A stretch of DNA of 64,000 nt, from NCBI RefSeq assembly GCF_900092025.1, contig NZ_FLTX01000035.1:1-64000 (forward strand), read 5' to 3'. The translations under genes and the position numbers were made by a program. The DNA comes from Xanthomonas bromi. GTDB lineage: Bacteria > Pseudomonadota > Gammaproteobacteria > Xanthomonadales > Xanthomonadaceae. Below the pieces are notes generated by a model, which saw nothing but the letters and a program-made list of their open reading frames with translations, had not been told where the DNA came from and ran no database searches. Positions within the stretch are counted from its first letter, which is position 1. Every line of letters begins with the position of its first letter. This document shows, in pieces, positions 47,142 to 56,393 of the stretch.

Positions 47142-49244
47142 ATGGCTTCTTTGCATCGTCCCATCCTGATCGCTGCCATGTCTGCCGCGCTGCTGACCAC
47201 CGCCGCGTGCCACCGCGATGACGCGACGCCGGCTGCGAGCACGCACCCAACGCCGCCCAGTAAGCCCAAGCTCGGCGATTTCGGCTTCGATGTCGCCGGT
47301 ATGGACCGTGGCGTGGCGCCGGGCGACGACTTCTTCGATTACGCCAGCGGCCACTGGGTCAAGACCACGCAGATTCCCAAAGACCGCTCCAGCATCAACA
47401 GTTTCGTCGCCATCTCCATCGAGACCGAGCGGCATAGCCGCGACATCATCGAAGGCGCTGCCGCCAACGACCGCGTGACCGGCGAAGACAAGCAGATCGG
47501 CGACTACTACGCCGCCTATATGGACGAAGCCAGCATCGAGACCAAGGGCGTGCGCCCGGTGCAACCGGAACTGGATGCGATCGCCCAACTCGACGACAAG
47601 CACGCGTTGGCGCGCACCTTGGGCGGCCAGCTGCGCGCCGATGTCGATCTGCTCAACTCCACCAATTTCTATACCGACCGGCTGTTCGGCCTGTGGGTGT
47701 CGCAGGACCTGCATCACCCGGACCGCTACGTGCCCTATCTGGTGCAAGGCGGCCTGGGCATGCCCGAACGCAGCTTCTACCTGGACGGCGGGCGCATGGC
47801 GCAGCTGCGCGACGCCTACCGCGCGCACATCGTCACGCTGCTGGAGCTGGCCGGCATCGGCGATGCACCCGCGAAGGCCGAGCGCATCCTGGCGCTGGAA
47901 ATCGCGATGGCGCGCGTGCACGCGACCCCTGAGCAAACCACCAATGTGCAGGCCGGCGCCAATGCCTGGAAACAGGCCGATTTCGCGCGCAATGCCCCCG
48001 GCCTGGACTGGACGCTATTCTTCGACGCGGCCGGTTTGAATGCACAGCAGGATTTCATCGTCTGGCAGCCGCGCGCGGTGAGGGGGTTGTCGGCGTTGGT
48101 GCAGTCCGAGCCGCTGCAGACCTGGAAGGATTACCTGAGTTTTCGCGCGCTGGATCGCGCCTCGCCCTATCTGTCCAAAGCCTTCACCGACGAGCGCTTC
48201 GCGTTTTACGGCACCACGTTGGAAGGCACCCCGCAGCAGCGCCAGCGCTGGAAACGCGGCATCGACGCGACCAATGCCGCCTTGGGCGACGCAGTGGGCA
48301 AGCGCTACGTGCAAAAGTACGTGAGTGCGCAGACCAAGACGCGTGCCGAAGCGATGGTCAAGAACATCATCACCGCATTCGGCCAGCGCATCGATGCACT
48401 GGAGTGGATGAGTGCAGAGACCAAGCAGCACGCCAAAGCGAAACTCGCCGGCTTGACGGTGGCGGTCGGCTACCCGGACACCTGGCGCGACTACAGCGGG
48501 CTGGATGTGCGCCGTGACGATGCGCTGGGCAATGTGGAACGCGCCCAAGTGTTCGACTACCGCCGCAACCTGGCCAAGCTGGGCAAGGCGGTCGATCACC
48601 GCGAGTGGTACATGCTGCCGCAGGAGGTCAACGCGCTGAACGTGCCGCTGGAAAACCGCCTGATCTTCCCGGCGGCGATCCTGCAACCCCCGTTCTTCGA
48701 TCCATCCGCCGACGATGCAGTGAACTATGGTGCGATCGGCGCGGTGATCGGCCACGAGATCAGCCACAGCTTCGACAACATGGGCGCGCTGTTCGACGAA
48801 CACGGCGAACTGCACAACTGGTGGACGCCGCAGGACCTGAAGAAATTCGAGACCGCCAGCAATGCGCTGGCCGCGCAGTTCGGCGCCTACAAGCCGTTCG
48901 ACGATCTGGCGATCAACGGCAAGCTGACACTGGGTGAAAACATCGCCGATGTTGCGGGCCTGGCCACGGCCTACGATGCCTACCAGCTGTCGCTGCGGGG
49001 CAAACAGCCGCAGACCATCGACGATTTCAGCCCGGATCAGCGCTTTTTCCTCGGCTTTGCGCAGGCCTGGCGCAGCAAGTACCGCGATGCGGCGCTGCGC
49101 AATATCGTCCTCACCGATGTGCACGCCCCCGGCCGCTTCCGCGCGCAAACCGTGCGCAATCTGGATGCGTGGTATTCCGCCTTCAATGTGACGCAGGGCC
49201 AGAAGCTGTATCTGGCGCCGGAGCAGCGGGTCAGGATCTGGTAG
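47142..49244 (+). CDS. M13 family zinc metallopeptidase
   Basis: A 700-residue neprilysin/PepO-like peptidase. An N-terminal signal with a possible lipoprotein Cys (residues 1-23, LLTTAACHRDD) leads to the mature enzyme, which opens with APGDDFFDYASGHWV. The zinc motif is HEISH at 48753-48767, and the second motif GENIADVAGL supplies the third ligand. The conserved substrate segment NALNVPLENR is also present. It cleaves peptides in the periplasm or outer envelope. The start could also be the TTG at 47133. Confidence 0.94.
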   Translation: MASLHRPILIAAMSAALLTTAACHRDDATPAASTHPTPPSKPKLGDFGFDVAGMDRGVAPGDDFFDYASGHWVKTTQIPKDRSSINSFVAISIETERHSRDIIEGAAANDRVTGEDKQIGDYYAAYMDEASIETKGVRPVQPELDAIAQLDDKHALARTLGGQLRADVDLLNSTNFYTDRLFGLWVSQDLHHPDRYVPYLVQGGLGMPERSFYLDGGRMAQLRDAYRAHIVTLLELAGIGDAPAKAERILALEIAMARVHATPEQTTNVQAGANAWKQADFARNAPGLDWTLFFDAAGLNAQQDFIVWQPRAVRGLSALVQSEPLQTWKDYLSFRALDRASPYLSKAFTDERFAFYGTTLEGTPQQRQRWKRGIDATNAALGDAVGKRYVQKYVSAQTKTRAEAMVKNIITAFGQRIDALEWMSAETKQHAKAKLAGLTVAVGYPDTWRDYSGLDVRRDDALGNVERAQVFDYRRNLAKLGKAVDHREWYMLPQEVNALNVPLENRLIFPAAILQPPFFDPSADDAVNYGAIGAVIGHEISHSFDNMGALFDEHGELHNWWTPQDLKKFETASNALAAQFGAYKPFDDLAINGKLTLGENIADVAGLATAYDAYQLSLRGKQPQTIDDFSPDQRFFLGFAQAWRSKYRDAALRNIVLTDVHAPGRFRAQTVRNLDAWYSAFNVTQGQKLYLAPEQRVRIW

Positions 49245-49443
49245 GTGCTGGTCGTGGTCGATGCAGCGCGCGTGGTGCGGGCGTCTGGGCGCTGTTCGTC
49301 CTTGCAAGTGGCAGTGCCATGCAGCGCTTACAAGGCGCGCAAGCACGCACGTATTGGTCACTGTCGAACCGGCGGCACGCCGATCGACGCCTTGGCGCGC
49401 TCCTGCGCCCGCACTGCGGAACGCATGCTCAGCGCAGCTGCCA

Positions 49444-50370
49444 TCACGTCTGGTCAGGCCATTCAAGCAGCATCGCCGGCGGCAACTGCATGCGTCTGCA
49501 TGCACGCGCAGAAAGCCCGTCGCGCAAGGCCGTGCGGAACAGCGGCGACAGGCGGCGCAACAGACGTGCCGAGGCGCGGGCTTGGACACGTTGCGTGGTG
49601 GTACGGCCCAGCATGTCGCTGGCCCAGCCGGGCAACAAGGCCGTACCGGCGCCAAGAAACACGCCGCGCGACAGGCCTGCCGCGGGCACTGGCAGCTGGA
49701 TGCTGGTGAGGATGTCGAGCACCTCGCGCGAGCGTGCGTCCATGCGTAACTCTCCACGTACCGATGCGAAATACGCCTCCACCTGCGCCTCGCTGGCCGG
49801 CACATCGGCCGCGCCCAAGGCTTCGGCCACGCGTCGCGCTTCGTCGTAATAGCGGTCGGCGATGGCTGCGGGCACGTCGCGGCAATAGCGCCGGCATCCC
49901 TGCAAAAACCCGTATGCCTCGGTGACATGCACCCAGGTGAGCAACTGCGGGTCGTTAGCGTCGTAGGGCAGCCCCTGGGCAGTGTGGCCGCGGATATGCG
50001 CATGGATCTTGCGCACGCGCACAATCAGCTGTTCTGCCTCCGCACGTGGCGCGTAGGTGGTGCCGGCGACGAAGTTGGTGGTGCGCCGCAGCCGCCCGAT
50101 CAGGTCGGTGCGGAAGTTGGAATGGTCGTAGACCCCGGCCAGCGCGCGCGGATGCAACAACTGCAGCATCAATGCGCACAAGCCGCCCGACAACATGCCC
50201 GGAAATTCGGAGTGGATGCGCCAGGTGACGCTGTCGGGTCCGAAGATGCCGGGATCGCCCAGCGGCTGATCGTATTCGATGGTGCTCTGGCCGCGCGGAA
50301 ACGCGCCCAGCACCCAGCGGCGGATCTGTTCGGCGGCGGGGGCAGTGAGGGTACGCAGGACGGCTGACAT
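49444..50370 (-). CDS. MpaB/DUF2236 family oxygenase-like protein
   Basis: A 308-residue protein of the MpaB/DUF2236 family, with PGIFGPDSVTWRIHSEFPGMLSGG near residue 40, LQLLHPRALAGVYDHSNFRTD near 75 and WVHVTEAYGFLQGCRRY near 150. Conserved His and Arg positions in this family bind heme in the latex-clearing relatives. The natural substrate of most members is unknown. I chose the ATG at 50370. A frame extension upstream is not family-like. Confidence 0.85.
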   Translation of the reverse strand: MSAVLRTLTAPAAEQIRRWVLGAFPRGQSTIEYDQPLGDPGIFGPDSVTWRIHSEFPGMLSGGLCALMLQLLHPRALAGVYDHSNFRTDLIGRLRRTTNFVAGTTYAPRAEAEQLIVRVRKIHAHIRGHTAQGLPYDANDPQLLTWVHVTEAYGFLQGCRRYCRDVPAAIADRYYDEARRVAEALGAADVPASEAQVEAYFASVRGELRMDARSREVLDILTSIQLPVPAAGLSRGVFLGAGTALLPGWASDMLGRTTTQRVQARASARLLRRLSPLFRTALRDGLSARACRRMQLPPAMLLEWPDQT

Positions 50371-50935
50371 CCGGCCATGATACGCAGGCCGCTGCAACGC
50401 CAGGTCAGTGGATACCCGACATGGCCTCTGCTCCTACGCCAGCGATGGCGGCTGCCCTGCGTCGACGGTCGTGCTGAGGCCGGAAATGCGGGGGCCTGTG
50501 ACCTGGCATCCATCCGGCGCCTCGATCAGCCAGGCACTCACGCGCGCGCCTGCGTGTCTCACAGCAGGCGAGGCTCGGCGCCGCGTGATGGCCGGTGCCA
50601 CCTCCACCCGACGGTCCGGCACGCCGGCTTGCTCGCGTCTATACACCCGGCAATCGCCGCAGCACCAGGTGTGCAGTGCAGCAAGATCTTGGACATCGCG
50701 CGACCATGCGGCGGCGGCCTTGCAGCAAATCCGCCTGAATTCAGCAATTTGTGCGCGCAAGCGCAGAATTGCGCGGCCTCAGCCTCGCCAGAGGCATTGC
50801 CATGCACAGCGAAAGTGCTAGAACTAAGGCCGTCCGACACCGCCCTGCATCGCCAGCGCGTCTCGGACGCTCCAGGGCACCGGCCGCGGCCAGTGCAGCA
50901 AGTCGTTCGTACCAGCCATCCGTCAGGAGCTTGTC
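50371..50935. other. Intergenic stretch, no gene supported
   Basis: About 565 bases between the MpaB-like and two-TM genes. It should hold divergent promoters. No open frame has a good start or a family match. Confidence 0.5.
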
Positions 50936-51535
50936 ATGATCGCTTTGTTCCAGGGTTTGAGCCTGCTATTGCAGGACAACGCACTCCATCGGCTCCCCTT
51001 CGACGAGCAGGTGGCCCACTGGCGCGACAAGACCGACGCGCAACTCGACGAAGAGCTCAGCCTGCTCAAGGTGGCCAAGAAACAGTGGGTGATCGCCTCG
51101 ATCATCGGCTGGCAGGCGATCTCGCTGGTATTGCTGGGCGTGATCACGCACCAGCTGTGGCAGAACGACTACCACCTGACCTTCAGCCGCGTGGTGATCA
51201 TCTTCACCTCATGGGCATCGATCCTGTTCGTGATGTGGTACATCGCCGATCTGTTCGACCACAGCGCCGGTTTCGAACGCTGGCTGCGCGCCTTCAACAG
51301 CCGTGCGCGGGTGACGCCGGACGCCGATTCGGTCGAGTGCGTTGCCGATGCGCTGGACATGACCCGCCGCTACCCGGAGGTACTGCGCTACAAGCAGGAA
51401 GTGACCTCCAAGCGCGAGCTGCGCCACGAGGACATCGTCAACATGCGCGAGATGGGCCGCCTGCGCCGCTACACCGAACTGCTGCGCGATCTGGACCGTT
51501 TCGATGGCGCGCCACGGTTGGTGGTCAATTCCTGA
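50936..51535 (+). CDS. Two-TM membrane protein of unknown function
   Basis: A 199-residue protein with two adjacent hydrophobic segments, at about 52-70 (VIASIIGWQAISLVLLGVI) and 86-104 (VVIIFTSWASILFVMWYIA), flanked by charged cytosolic regions. The C-terminal part is rich in Arg, Glu and Asp (RYPEVLRYKQEV, RLRRYTELLRDLDRFDG) and may be helical. CAGGAG lies 9 bases before the ATG at 50936. I recognise no family. It is a single gene, with a strong terminator after it. Confidence 0.7.
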   Translation: MIALFQGLSLLLQDNALHRLPFDEQVAHWRDKTDAQLDEELSLLKVAKKQWVIASIIGWQAISLVLLGVITHQLWQNDYHLTFSRVVIIFTSWASILFVMWYIADLFDHSAGFERWLRAFNSRARVTPDADSVECVADALDMTRRYPEVLRYKQEVTSKRELRHEDIVNMREMGRLRRYTELLRDLDRFDGAPRLVVNS

Positions 51536-51611
51536 CCAGCGGCAGCACGCCCATGCGGTGAGGCGCGGCAACGAAACACACCCAACGCAGTGTTCGTGCG
51601 CTGCAAACAAC

Positions 51612-51645
51612 ACGGCCGGTGCGCACTGCACCGGCCGTTTCGTTT
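51612..51645. terminator. Terminator between convergent genes
   Basis: A perfect 11-bp stem, ACGGCCGGTGC with GCACCGGCCGT, loop GCACT, followed by TTCGTTTC. It lies between the two-TM gene and the convergent APC permease and can serve either side. Confidence 0.75.
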
Positions 51646-51718
51646 CATTCCCAGCGCTGACTGCCAGCGGTTGACGGTCGCCAGCGCCCGCGAGCAGCGC
51701 ACCCGAACGTGCAAGCGC

Positions 51719-53314
51719 TCACGCCTGCGCAACCGCCTTCTCTACCGACGGGGTACGCCAGCCGCTGCACACGCCCCAGATGTAGAACACCACGCCGACC
51801 GCGGCGACCACTGCCAGATCGGTGCCGTAGCTGAGATAGCCATGGCCGCCGAAGTCGGCGCTGCCGGCCCACGACAGCAGCGCGATGGTGGGCAGGTAGC
51901 AGATCATCCAGGCCGCGCCCTTGAGGTTGCGGCGCAGGTCCGGCCAGCCCTGCTTGGCCTGGTAGTAGCAGTACACCGGCAGCGCGACAACCATCAGCAG
52001 GATGATCTCGCCGGTCAGCGGCCAGCGCGCCCAGTACAGCAGCTCGGTGGCCATCACAAAGGCCACGCCGGCCAGCACCGGCAGCGCGGCGATGCGCAGC
52101 GGACGATGCAGTTCCGGCGCATGGCGACGCAGCGCCATCGCGCTGATCGGGCCGGTGAGATAGGAAATGATGGTCGCCACCGAGATCACCGCCGCCAGCG
52201 TGCCCCAGCCGCGGAAGAAGAACAGGAACACGAACGACACCGCCAGGTTGAAGAACATCGCCATGCGCGGCACGCCCCACACCGGGTGCAGCTTGCCCAG
52301 CGCGGCCGGCATGGTGCCGTTCTTTTCCATGCCGTACACCATGCGCGCGGTGGTGGCGGTATAGGTGATGCCGGTGCCGCTGGGGCTGACGAACGCATCG
52401 ATGTACAGCAGCATCGCCAGCCAGTGCAGGTTGACGATGATGGCCAACTCGGCGAACGGCGAGCGGAAATCGATGCCATGCCAGCCGGCCTTGGCCAGCA
52501 GATCCGGCGGTACTGCGCCGATGTAGGCCACCTGCAGGATGACGTAGACCACCGTGGCCAAGGCGATCGAACCGAGCACCGCGAACGGAATGCTGCGGCC
52601 CGGGTTACGCGCTTCGCCGGCCAGATTCACCGGGCTCTGGAAGCCGTTGAAGCTGAAGACGATGCCGGCGGTGGCCACCGCGGTGAGCACCGCGGCCAGG
52701 TCGATCACGTGCGCGTCGCCATGGATGCCGACGCTGAAGTTTTCGCTATGGAAGCCACTGACGATCAAGGCCACGCCGGTCGCTGCCGGCACTACCAGCT
52801 TGAACACCGTGATCAGCGTATTGGAGCGCGCGAACAACTTGACGCTCCAGAAATTCAGAAAGAAATACACCAGCACCAGCACCGCCGAAATCAGCAAGCC
52901 GGGTACCGACAACTCGCCGGCCCCGCCGGGCACCTGCACATACAGCCCTTGCGCCCAGGCCCATGGCCAGGACGCCATGTATTGCACCGAGGCCTCGGCC
53001 TCGACCGGGATCACCGAGACGATGGCGATCCAGTTCGCCCAGCCGGCAATAAAGCCCACCAGCGAGCCGTGCGAATAGTGGCTGTAGCGCACCATGCCGC
53101 CGGATTCGGGGAACATGGCACCCAGTTCGGCGTAGGACAGCGCGATGGTGGTGATGATCGCCGCCCCCAGCACCCAGGCCCAGACCGCACCGGGACCGGC
53201 CAGCCCGGCCGCGCGCCAGGCGCCGAACAACCAACCGGAGCCGATGATCGAGCCCAGGCCGGTGAGCATGAGGGCGAAGGGGCCAACGTCGCGGCGTAGC
53301 GAGTGTTCGGACAT
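51719..53314 (-). CDS. APC family amino acid permease
   Basis: A 531-residue transporter with about 12-13 TM segments and the APC signature early on (LTGLGSIIGSGWLFGAW, MVRYSHYSHGSLVGFIAGWANWI). Further features are VFSFNGFQSPVNLAGEARNP and TGTMPAALGKLHP-like segments of the core. It imports an amino acid or a related compound with a proton. The ATG at 53314 gives the standard start MSEHSLRRDVG. No neighbouring gene points to a specific substrate. Confidence 0.9.
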   Translation of the reverse strand: MSEHSLRRDVGPFALMLTGLGSIIGSGWLFGAWRAAGLAGPGAVWAWVLGAAIITTIALSYAELGAMFPESGGMVRYSHYSHGSLVGFIAGWANWIAIVSVIPVEAEASVQYMASWPWAWAQGLYVQVPGGAGELSVPGLLISAVLVLVYFFLNFWSVKLFARSNTLITVFKLVVPAATGVALIVSGFHSENFSVGIHGDAHVIDLAAVLTAVATAGIVFSFNGFQSPVNLAGEARNPGRSIPFAVLGSIALATVVYVILQVAYIGAVPPDLLAKAGWHGIDFRSPFAELAIIVNLHWLAMLLYIDAFVSPSGTGITYTATTARMVYGMEKNGTMPAALGKLHPVWGVPRMAMFFNLAVSFVFLFFFRGWGTLAAVISVATIISYLTGPISAMALRRHAPELHRPLRIAALPVLAGVAFVMATELLYWARWPLTGEIILLMVVALPVYCYYQAKQGWPDLRRNLKGAAWMICYLPTIALLSWAGSADFGGHGYLSYGTDLAVVAAVGVVFYIWGVCSGWRTPSVEKAVAQA

Positions 53315-53467
53315 GAGAAGCCTGTCAATGAGGACGCCGTGAACCGGCAACAAGCCTGTAATGATCGCAGAAGCGACCGCTTGCCGTCAGTGCGTATTCA
53401 GGTTTACTGGAGTTTCCGCCGGGTTTCTTGCTGATCCTGCGCCGAGCGGCCCACCCCACACACCCTC

Positions 53468-53839
53468 TTAGCCGTGGCAATCGGCACGCGGTGCGACGAT
53501 GTCCACGCAGGTGTGCGTCTGGCCGGAGACGCCGCGCACTTCGCGCACTTGCCCCGGTGCCAGCGCAAAGCTGTCCAGGGTCTTACGCGCGCAGGCCGGT
53601 GCGCTGGCGGCGTCGCCGGCGCTGCGGGCCACGCACTGTTCCGCGTAGATCAGGTAATAGCAGCGGCCGGAGTCGCTGGCCAGGCAATGGACGTTGGCCG
53701 TGGTCGCGGTGGTCAGCGTCTTGCTGAAGATCACATCGCGGCCATCGCTGGTGGCACGGGTGATCGAGGTGGTGCCATTGCGTTCATGGCAGCCGGCCAG
53801 AGCGAGCAGGCAGTACACCAGGGAGGCGATCAGGCGCAT
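53468..53839 (-). CDS. Small Cys-rich lipoprotein, unknown
   Basis: A 123-residue protein with a lipoprotein signal (LIASLVYCLLALAGCHERN, lipobox Cys near residue 17). The mature part has five or more Cys residues spread through it (VHCLASDSGRCYYLIYAEQCVARS, PACARK, TCVDIVAPRADCHG), so disulfides are likely in the periplasm. I recognise no family. It is downstream of the LytTR regulator, with about 180 bp between, on the same strand. Confidence 0.68.
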   Translation of the reverse strand: MRLIASLVYCLLALAGCHERNGTTSITRATSDGRDVIFSKTLTTATTANVHCLASDSGRCYYLIYAEQCVARSAGDAASAPACARKTLDSFALAPGQVREVRGVSGQTHTCVDIVAPRADCHG

Positions 53840-54015
53840 GGAGGCAGTCCTTTTTTTTGCGAACGGGGGAATGAGAGCGGCCGGCAACGCACGTGCGCAG
53901 GCCTCGGGTGGACGCCAACGCTGCGCGAAAACGGATGGACAACTCACGCTTGCACTTCGGGTTTGAGCGTGCCGTCCGTACCTGACGACCGCGCGCACCG
54001 TGTTGCGCACCGCGC

Positions 54016-54792
54016 CTACATGCCGCGGAACAGACTCATGAACGGCTGGCTGACGGTAAGCGTTTCGCTGCGGCCGCGCAGCGCCAGCCGGCCCTTGCCG
54101 GTGTCGTCGCGCTGCACCGAGGCAACCGCTTTCATGTTGACGATGGTCGAGCGGTGGATCTGTTTGAACACCTGCGGGTCCAGCACATCCAGCAGTTCGC
54201 GCAGCGGCGTGCGCAACACCGCTTCGCCGGCGGCGGTCATCACCGTGGTGTACTTCTGGTCGGCCTGGAAATACGCCACCTCTTCCAGCGCGATCAAGCG
54301 CGTCTCCCGACCGCTGCTGGCGGTGAGCCAGGCCAGCGGCGGTGCAATGCTTGCGGCCGCCGGGCGTGCCGACAGGCGCTGCAGCAAGGCCTCCAGCAGC
54401 GCACCATCCGGCTGGCCGGCAGCGGCGCGTTGTTGCACGCGCTGCCAGGCGGCCTGCAGGCGCTCGCGACCGATCGGTTTGAGCAGGTAGTCCACCGCGC
54501 CGTGTTCGAACGCGTCGATGGCGTACTGGTCGTAGGCAGTGACGAACACCACCTGGCTGTGCGGGCTGACCTCGCGCATCGCACGCGCCACCTGGATCCC
54601 GGTGAGGCCGGGCATGCGGATATCCAGAAACACCACGTCCGGCTGCTGCGTGGCGATGGTCTCCAGCGCGCTGGCACCATCTTCGCAATCGCCCACGATC
54701 TGCAACTGCGGGCACACCTGCGCCAGCAGCGTCAGCAACGACTGCCGCAGCAACGCCTCGTCTTCGGCCACCACTGCACGCAAGGCGTTCAT
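54016..54792 (-). CDS. LytTR-type response regulator
   Basis: A 258-residue regulator. The receiver has the acidic pair in VAEDEALLRQ, the acceptor Asp in VVFLDIRMPGLTG and the conserved Lys in DYLLKPIGRERL. The C-terminal LytTR DNA-binding domain (about 155-258) has VAYFQADQKYTTVMTAAGEAVL and FKQIHRSTIVNMKAV, as in AlgR and LytR. It overlaps the upstream sensor kinase by 4 bp (ATGA), so the two form a coupled pair. LytTR regulators often control surface polysaccharides and virulence. Confidence 0.94.
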   Translation of the reverse strand: MNALRAVVAEDEALLRQSLLTLLAQVCPQLQIVGDCEDGASALETIATQQPDVVFLDIRMPGLTGIQVARAMREVSPHSQVVFVTAYDQYAIDAFEHGAVDYLLKPIGRERLQAAWQRVQQRAAAGQPDGALLEALLQRLSARPAAASIAPPLAWLTASSGRETRLIALEEVAYFQADQKYTTVMTAAGEAVLRTPLRELLDVLDPQVFKQIHRSTIVNMKAVASVQRDDTGKGRLALRGRSETLTVSQPFMSLFRGM

Positions 54793-56120
54793 GCCTGCAC
54801 CTGCGGAGCGTGCGCGGCAGCGGTGGGCAACGGCAGCGGAGCGGGTGCAGGGACCAGCTGCGCCGGCAGCGGCAGGCTGATGGTCGCGGCCACTCCGCTG
54901 GGGAAATTGGACACGATGGCAAAGCTCGCCTTGCCTGCGTAAATCAGCTGCAGCCGCTCGCGCAGATTCTTCAGGCCGATGCCCGTACCCTGGCTGTGCG
55001 TGTTGAAACCCTGACCATCGTCGGCCACGGTCAGGGTGGCATGGTCGTCGTGGCGACGCGCCAGGATCCACACCGTACCGCCGCCCGGCTTGGCTTCCAG
55101 CCCGTGTTTGATCGCGTTTTCCACCAGCGTCTGCAACATCATCGACGGCAGCGGCAGCGAACGCAGTTCGTAGGGCACTTCCACCTGCAAGCCGAGCCGC
55201 GTGCCCATGCGGATGCGCAGGATCTCCAGGTACGCCTGGGTGCGTTCGAGTTCTTCGCCCAGGGTGGCGATGGCACCGTCGGCGCTGGGCAGCGAGCTGC
55301 GCAGGTACTGGATCAGATGGCCGATCATGATGTCGGCGCGCGGCGGGTCGGTGCGCGCCAGCACCTGCGCACTGGCCAGCGTGTTGTAGAGAAAGTGCGG
55401 CTCGACCTGGGCGTGCAGCAGATTCAGGCGCGCCACGGCCAGCTCCTTTTCCATCACCGATTGCTCGGCGGCAGCTTGTTCGTCGCGACGCTGCTCGCCG
55501 ACCCGGCGCACCACCGCGCGATTGATCGCCTCGGCGTTTTCGTAATTGCTGCCTTCGTCCACCGCAAACAGATCCACCCAGGCACCGGCGTCGGGCTCGC
55601 ACAGCACGGTGACGCTGCTGGTGCCCTGCCCTGGCGCGATCGTCGCCAGAATCTGGTTGTGGGTGATGGCAAAGCGCGCGAACAGATTCCAGCGCGACGG
55701 CTGACGCCCTGCGTATGGATCGATACGGCGCACCTTGGCGCGGATCAGCAGGCTGCCCGGCGCGCACTCGATGTCCTGCACACGCGGTAGCGCACGCACC
55801 GCCTCCTCCATCACCGCGAAGCTGGCCTGCACATCCAGCGGTACTTCGATCTGACGGCGCTGGCGGGTGGACAAGGTGGTGTGATCCAACCGCTCGGCGA
55901 TCAGCCGCACCCGCCGCACATGGGTGATCGAACTCATCAATGCCAGCGTCAGCATGATCATGCAGGCCAAGGCGAAGATCGGGCCGATGGAACCGAACAA
56001 CTGCGCCCACATGATCCCCGCCACCAGCAACGCGGCGGCCCAGGCGAACACGATACGCACGATCAGGAAGACGCTGGCGGACACGGATGGCAGCTCGTTT
56101 GGATGGGACGCGGCGAGCAT
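54789..56120 (-). CDS. LytS-type sensor histidine kinase
   Basis: A 443-residue kinase of the LytS/AlgZ class. Two N-terminal TM segments at about 18-65 are followed by an unassigned cytosolic region of about 130 residues that starts after a basic stretch. It then has the H-box EPHFLYNTLAS, the N-box LVENAIKHGLE and G-boxes ADDGQGF and GTGIGLKNLRERLQ. The C-terminal tail is Pro/Ala-rich. The region between TM and H-box is not a clear PAS or GAF domain and may be the sensor. The ATG at 56120 is chosen. An upstream in-frame ATG lacks the TM layout. Confidence 0.9.
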   Translation of the reverse strand: MLAASHPNELPSVSASVFLIVRIVFAWAAALLVAGIMWAQLFGSIGPIFALACMIMLTLALMSSITHVRRVRLIAERLDHTTLSTRQRRQIEVPLDVQASFAVMEEAVRALPRVQDIECAPGSLLIRAKVRRIDPYAGRQPSRWNLFARFAITHNQILATIAPGQGTSSVTVLCEPDAGAWVDLFAVDEGSNYENAEAINRAVVRRVGEQRRDEQAAAEQSVMEKELAVARLNLLHAQVEPHFLYNTLASAQVLARTDPPRADIMIGHLIQYLRSSLPSADGAIATLGEELERTQAYLEILRIRMGTRLGLQVEVPYELRSLPLPSMMLQTLVENAIKHGLEAKPGGGTVWILARRHDDHATLTVADDGQGFNTHSQGTGIGLKNLRERLQLIYAGKASFAIVSNFPSGVAATISLPLPAQLVPAPAPLPLPTAAAHAPQVQA

Positions 56121-56393
56121 AGCCGGCCCGCGCCACTGCGGAAGCACCGGGCGACGAATGGCCGCCAGCGTGGCGTCAAGCGCCAGGATTGCAGTGCGAA
56201 ACCGTGGCACTGTGGCGCAAGCACCGGCAGTTGCGCGCGCTATGCTGGCGCAGGCGGTCGCTGCTCATGCAACGTTGGGTTGCTGGTAGGCGGCGGGCAG
56301 CACGCGTGGAAAAGGCGGCCGTGCGCAACCGCGCAGGCGTCGCTCGCCGCATCGTGTCGATCACCTCACCCATCACACCACCAAGGGAGTTGC

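Noticed and set aside
48015-50024. Long minus-strand open frame across the M13 peptidase
   Set aside because: The M13 peptidase is clearly coded on the plus strand with HEISH and GENIAD motifs. The antisense frame has no recognisable product.
51590-53299. Long plus-strand open frame across the APC permease
   Set aside because: It is antisense to a well-supported permease and is full of His and Arg, as expected for antisense of high-GC coding DNA.
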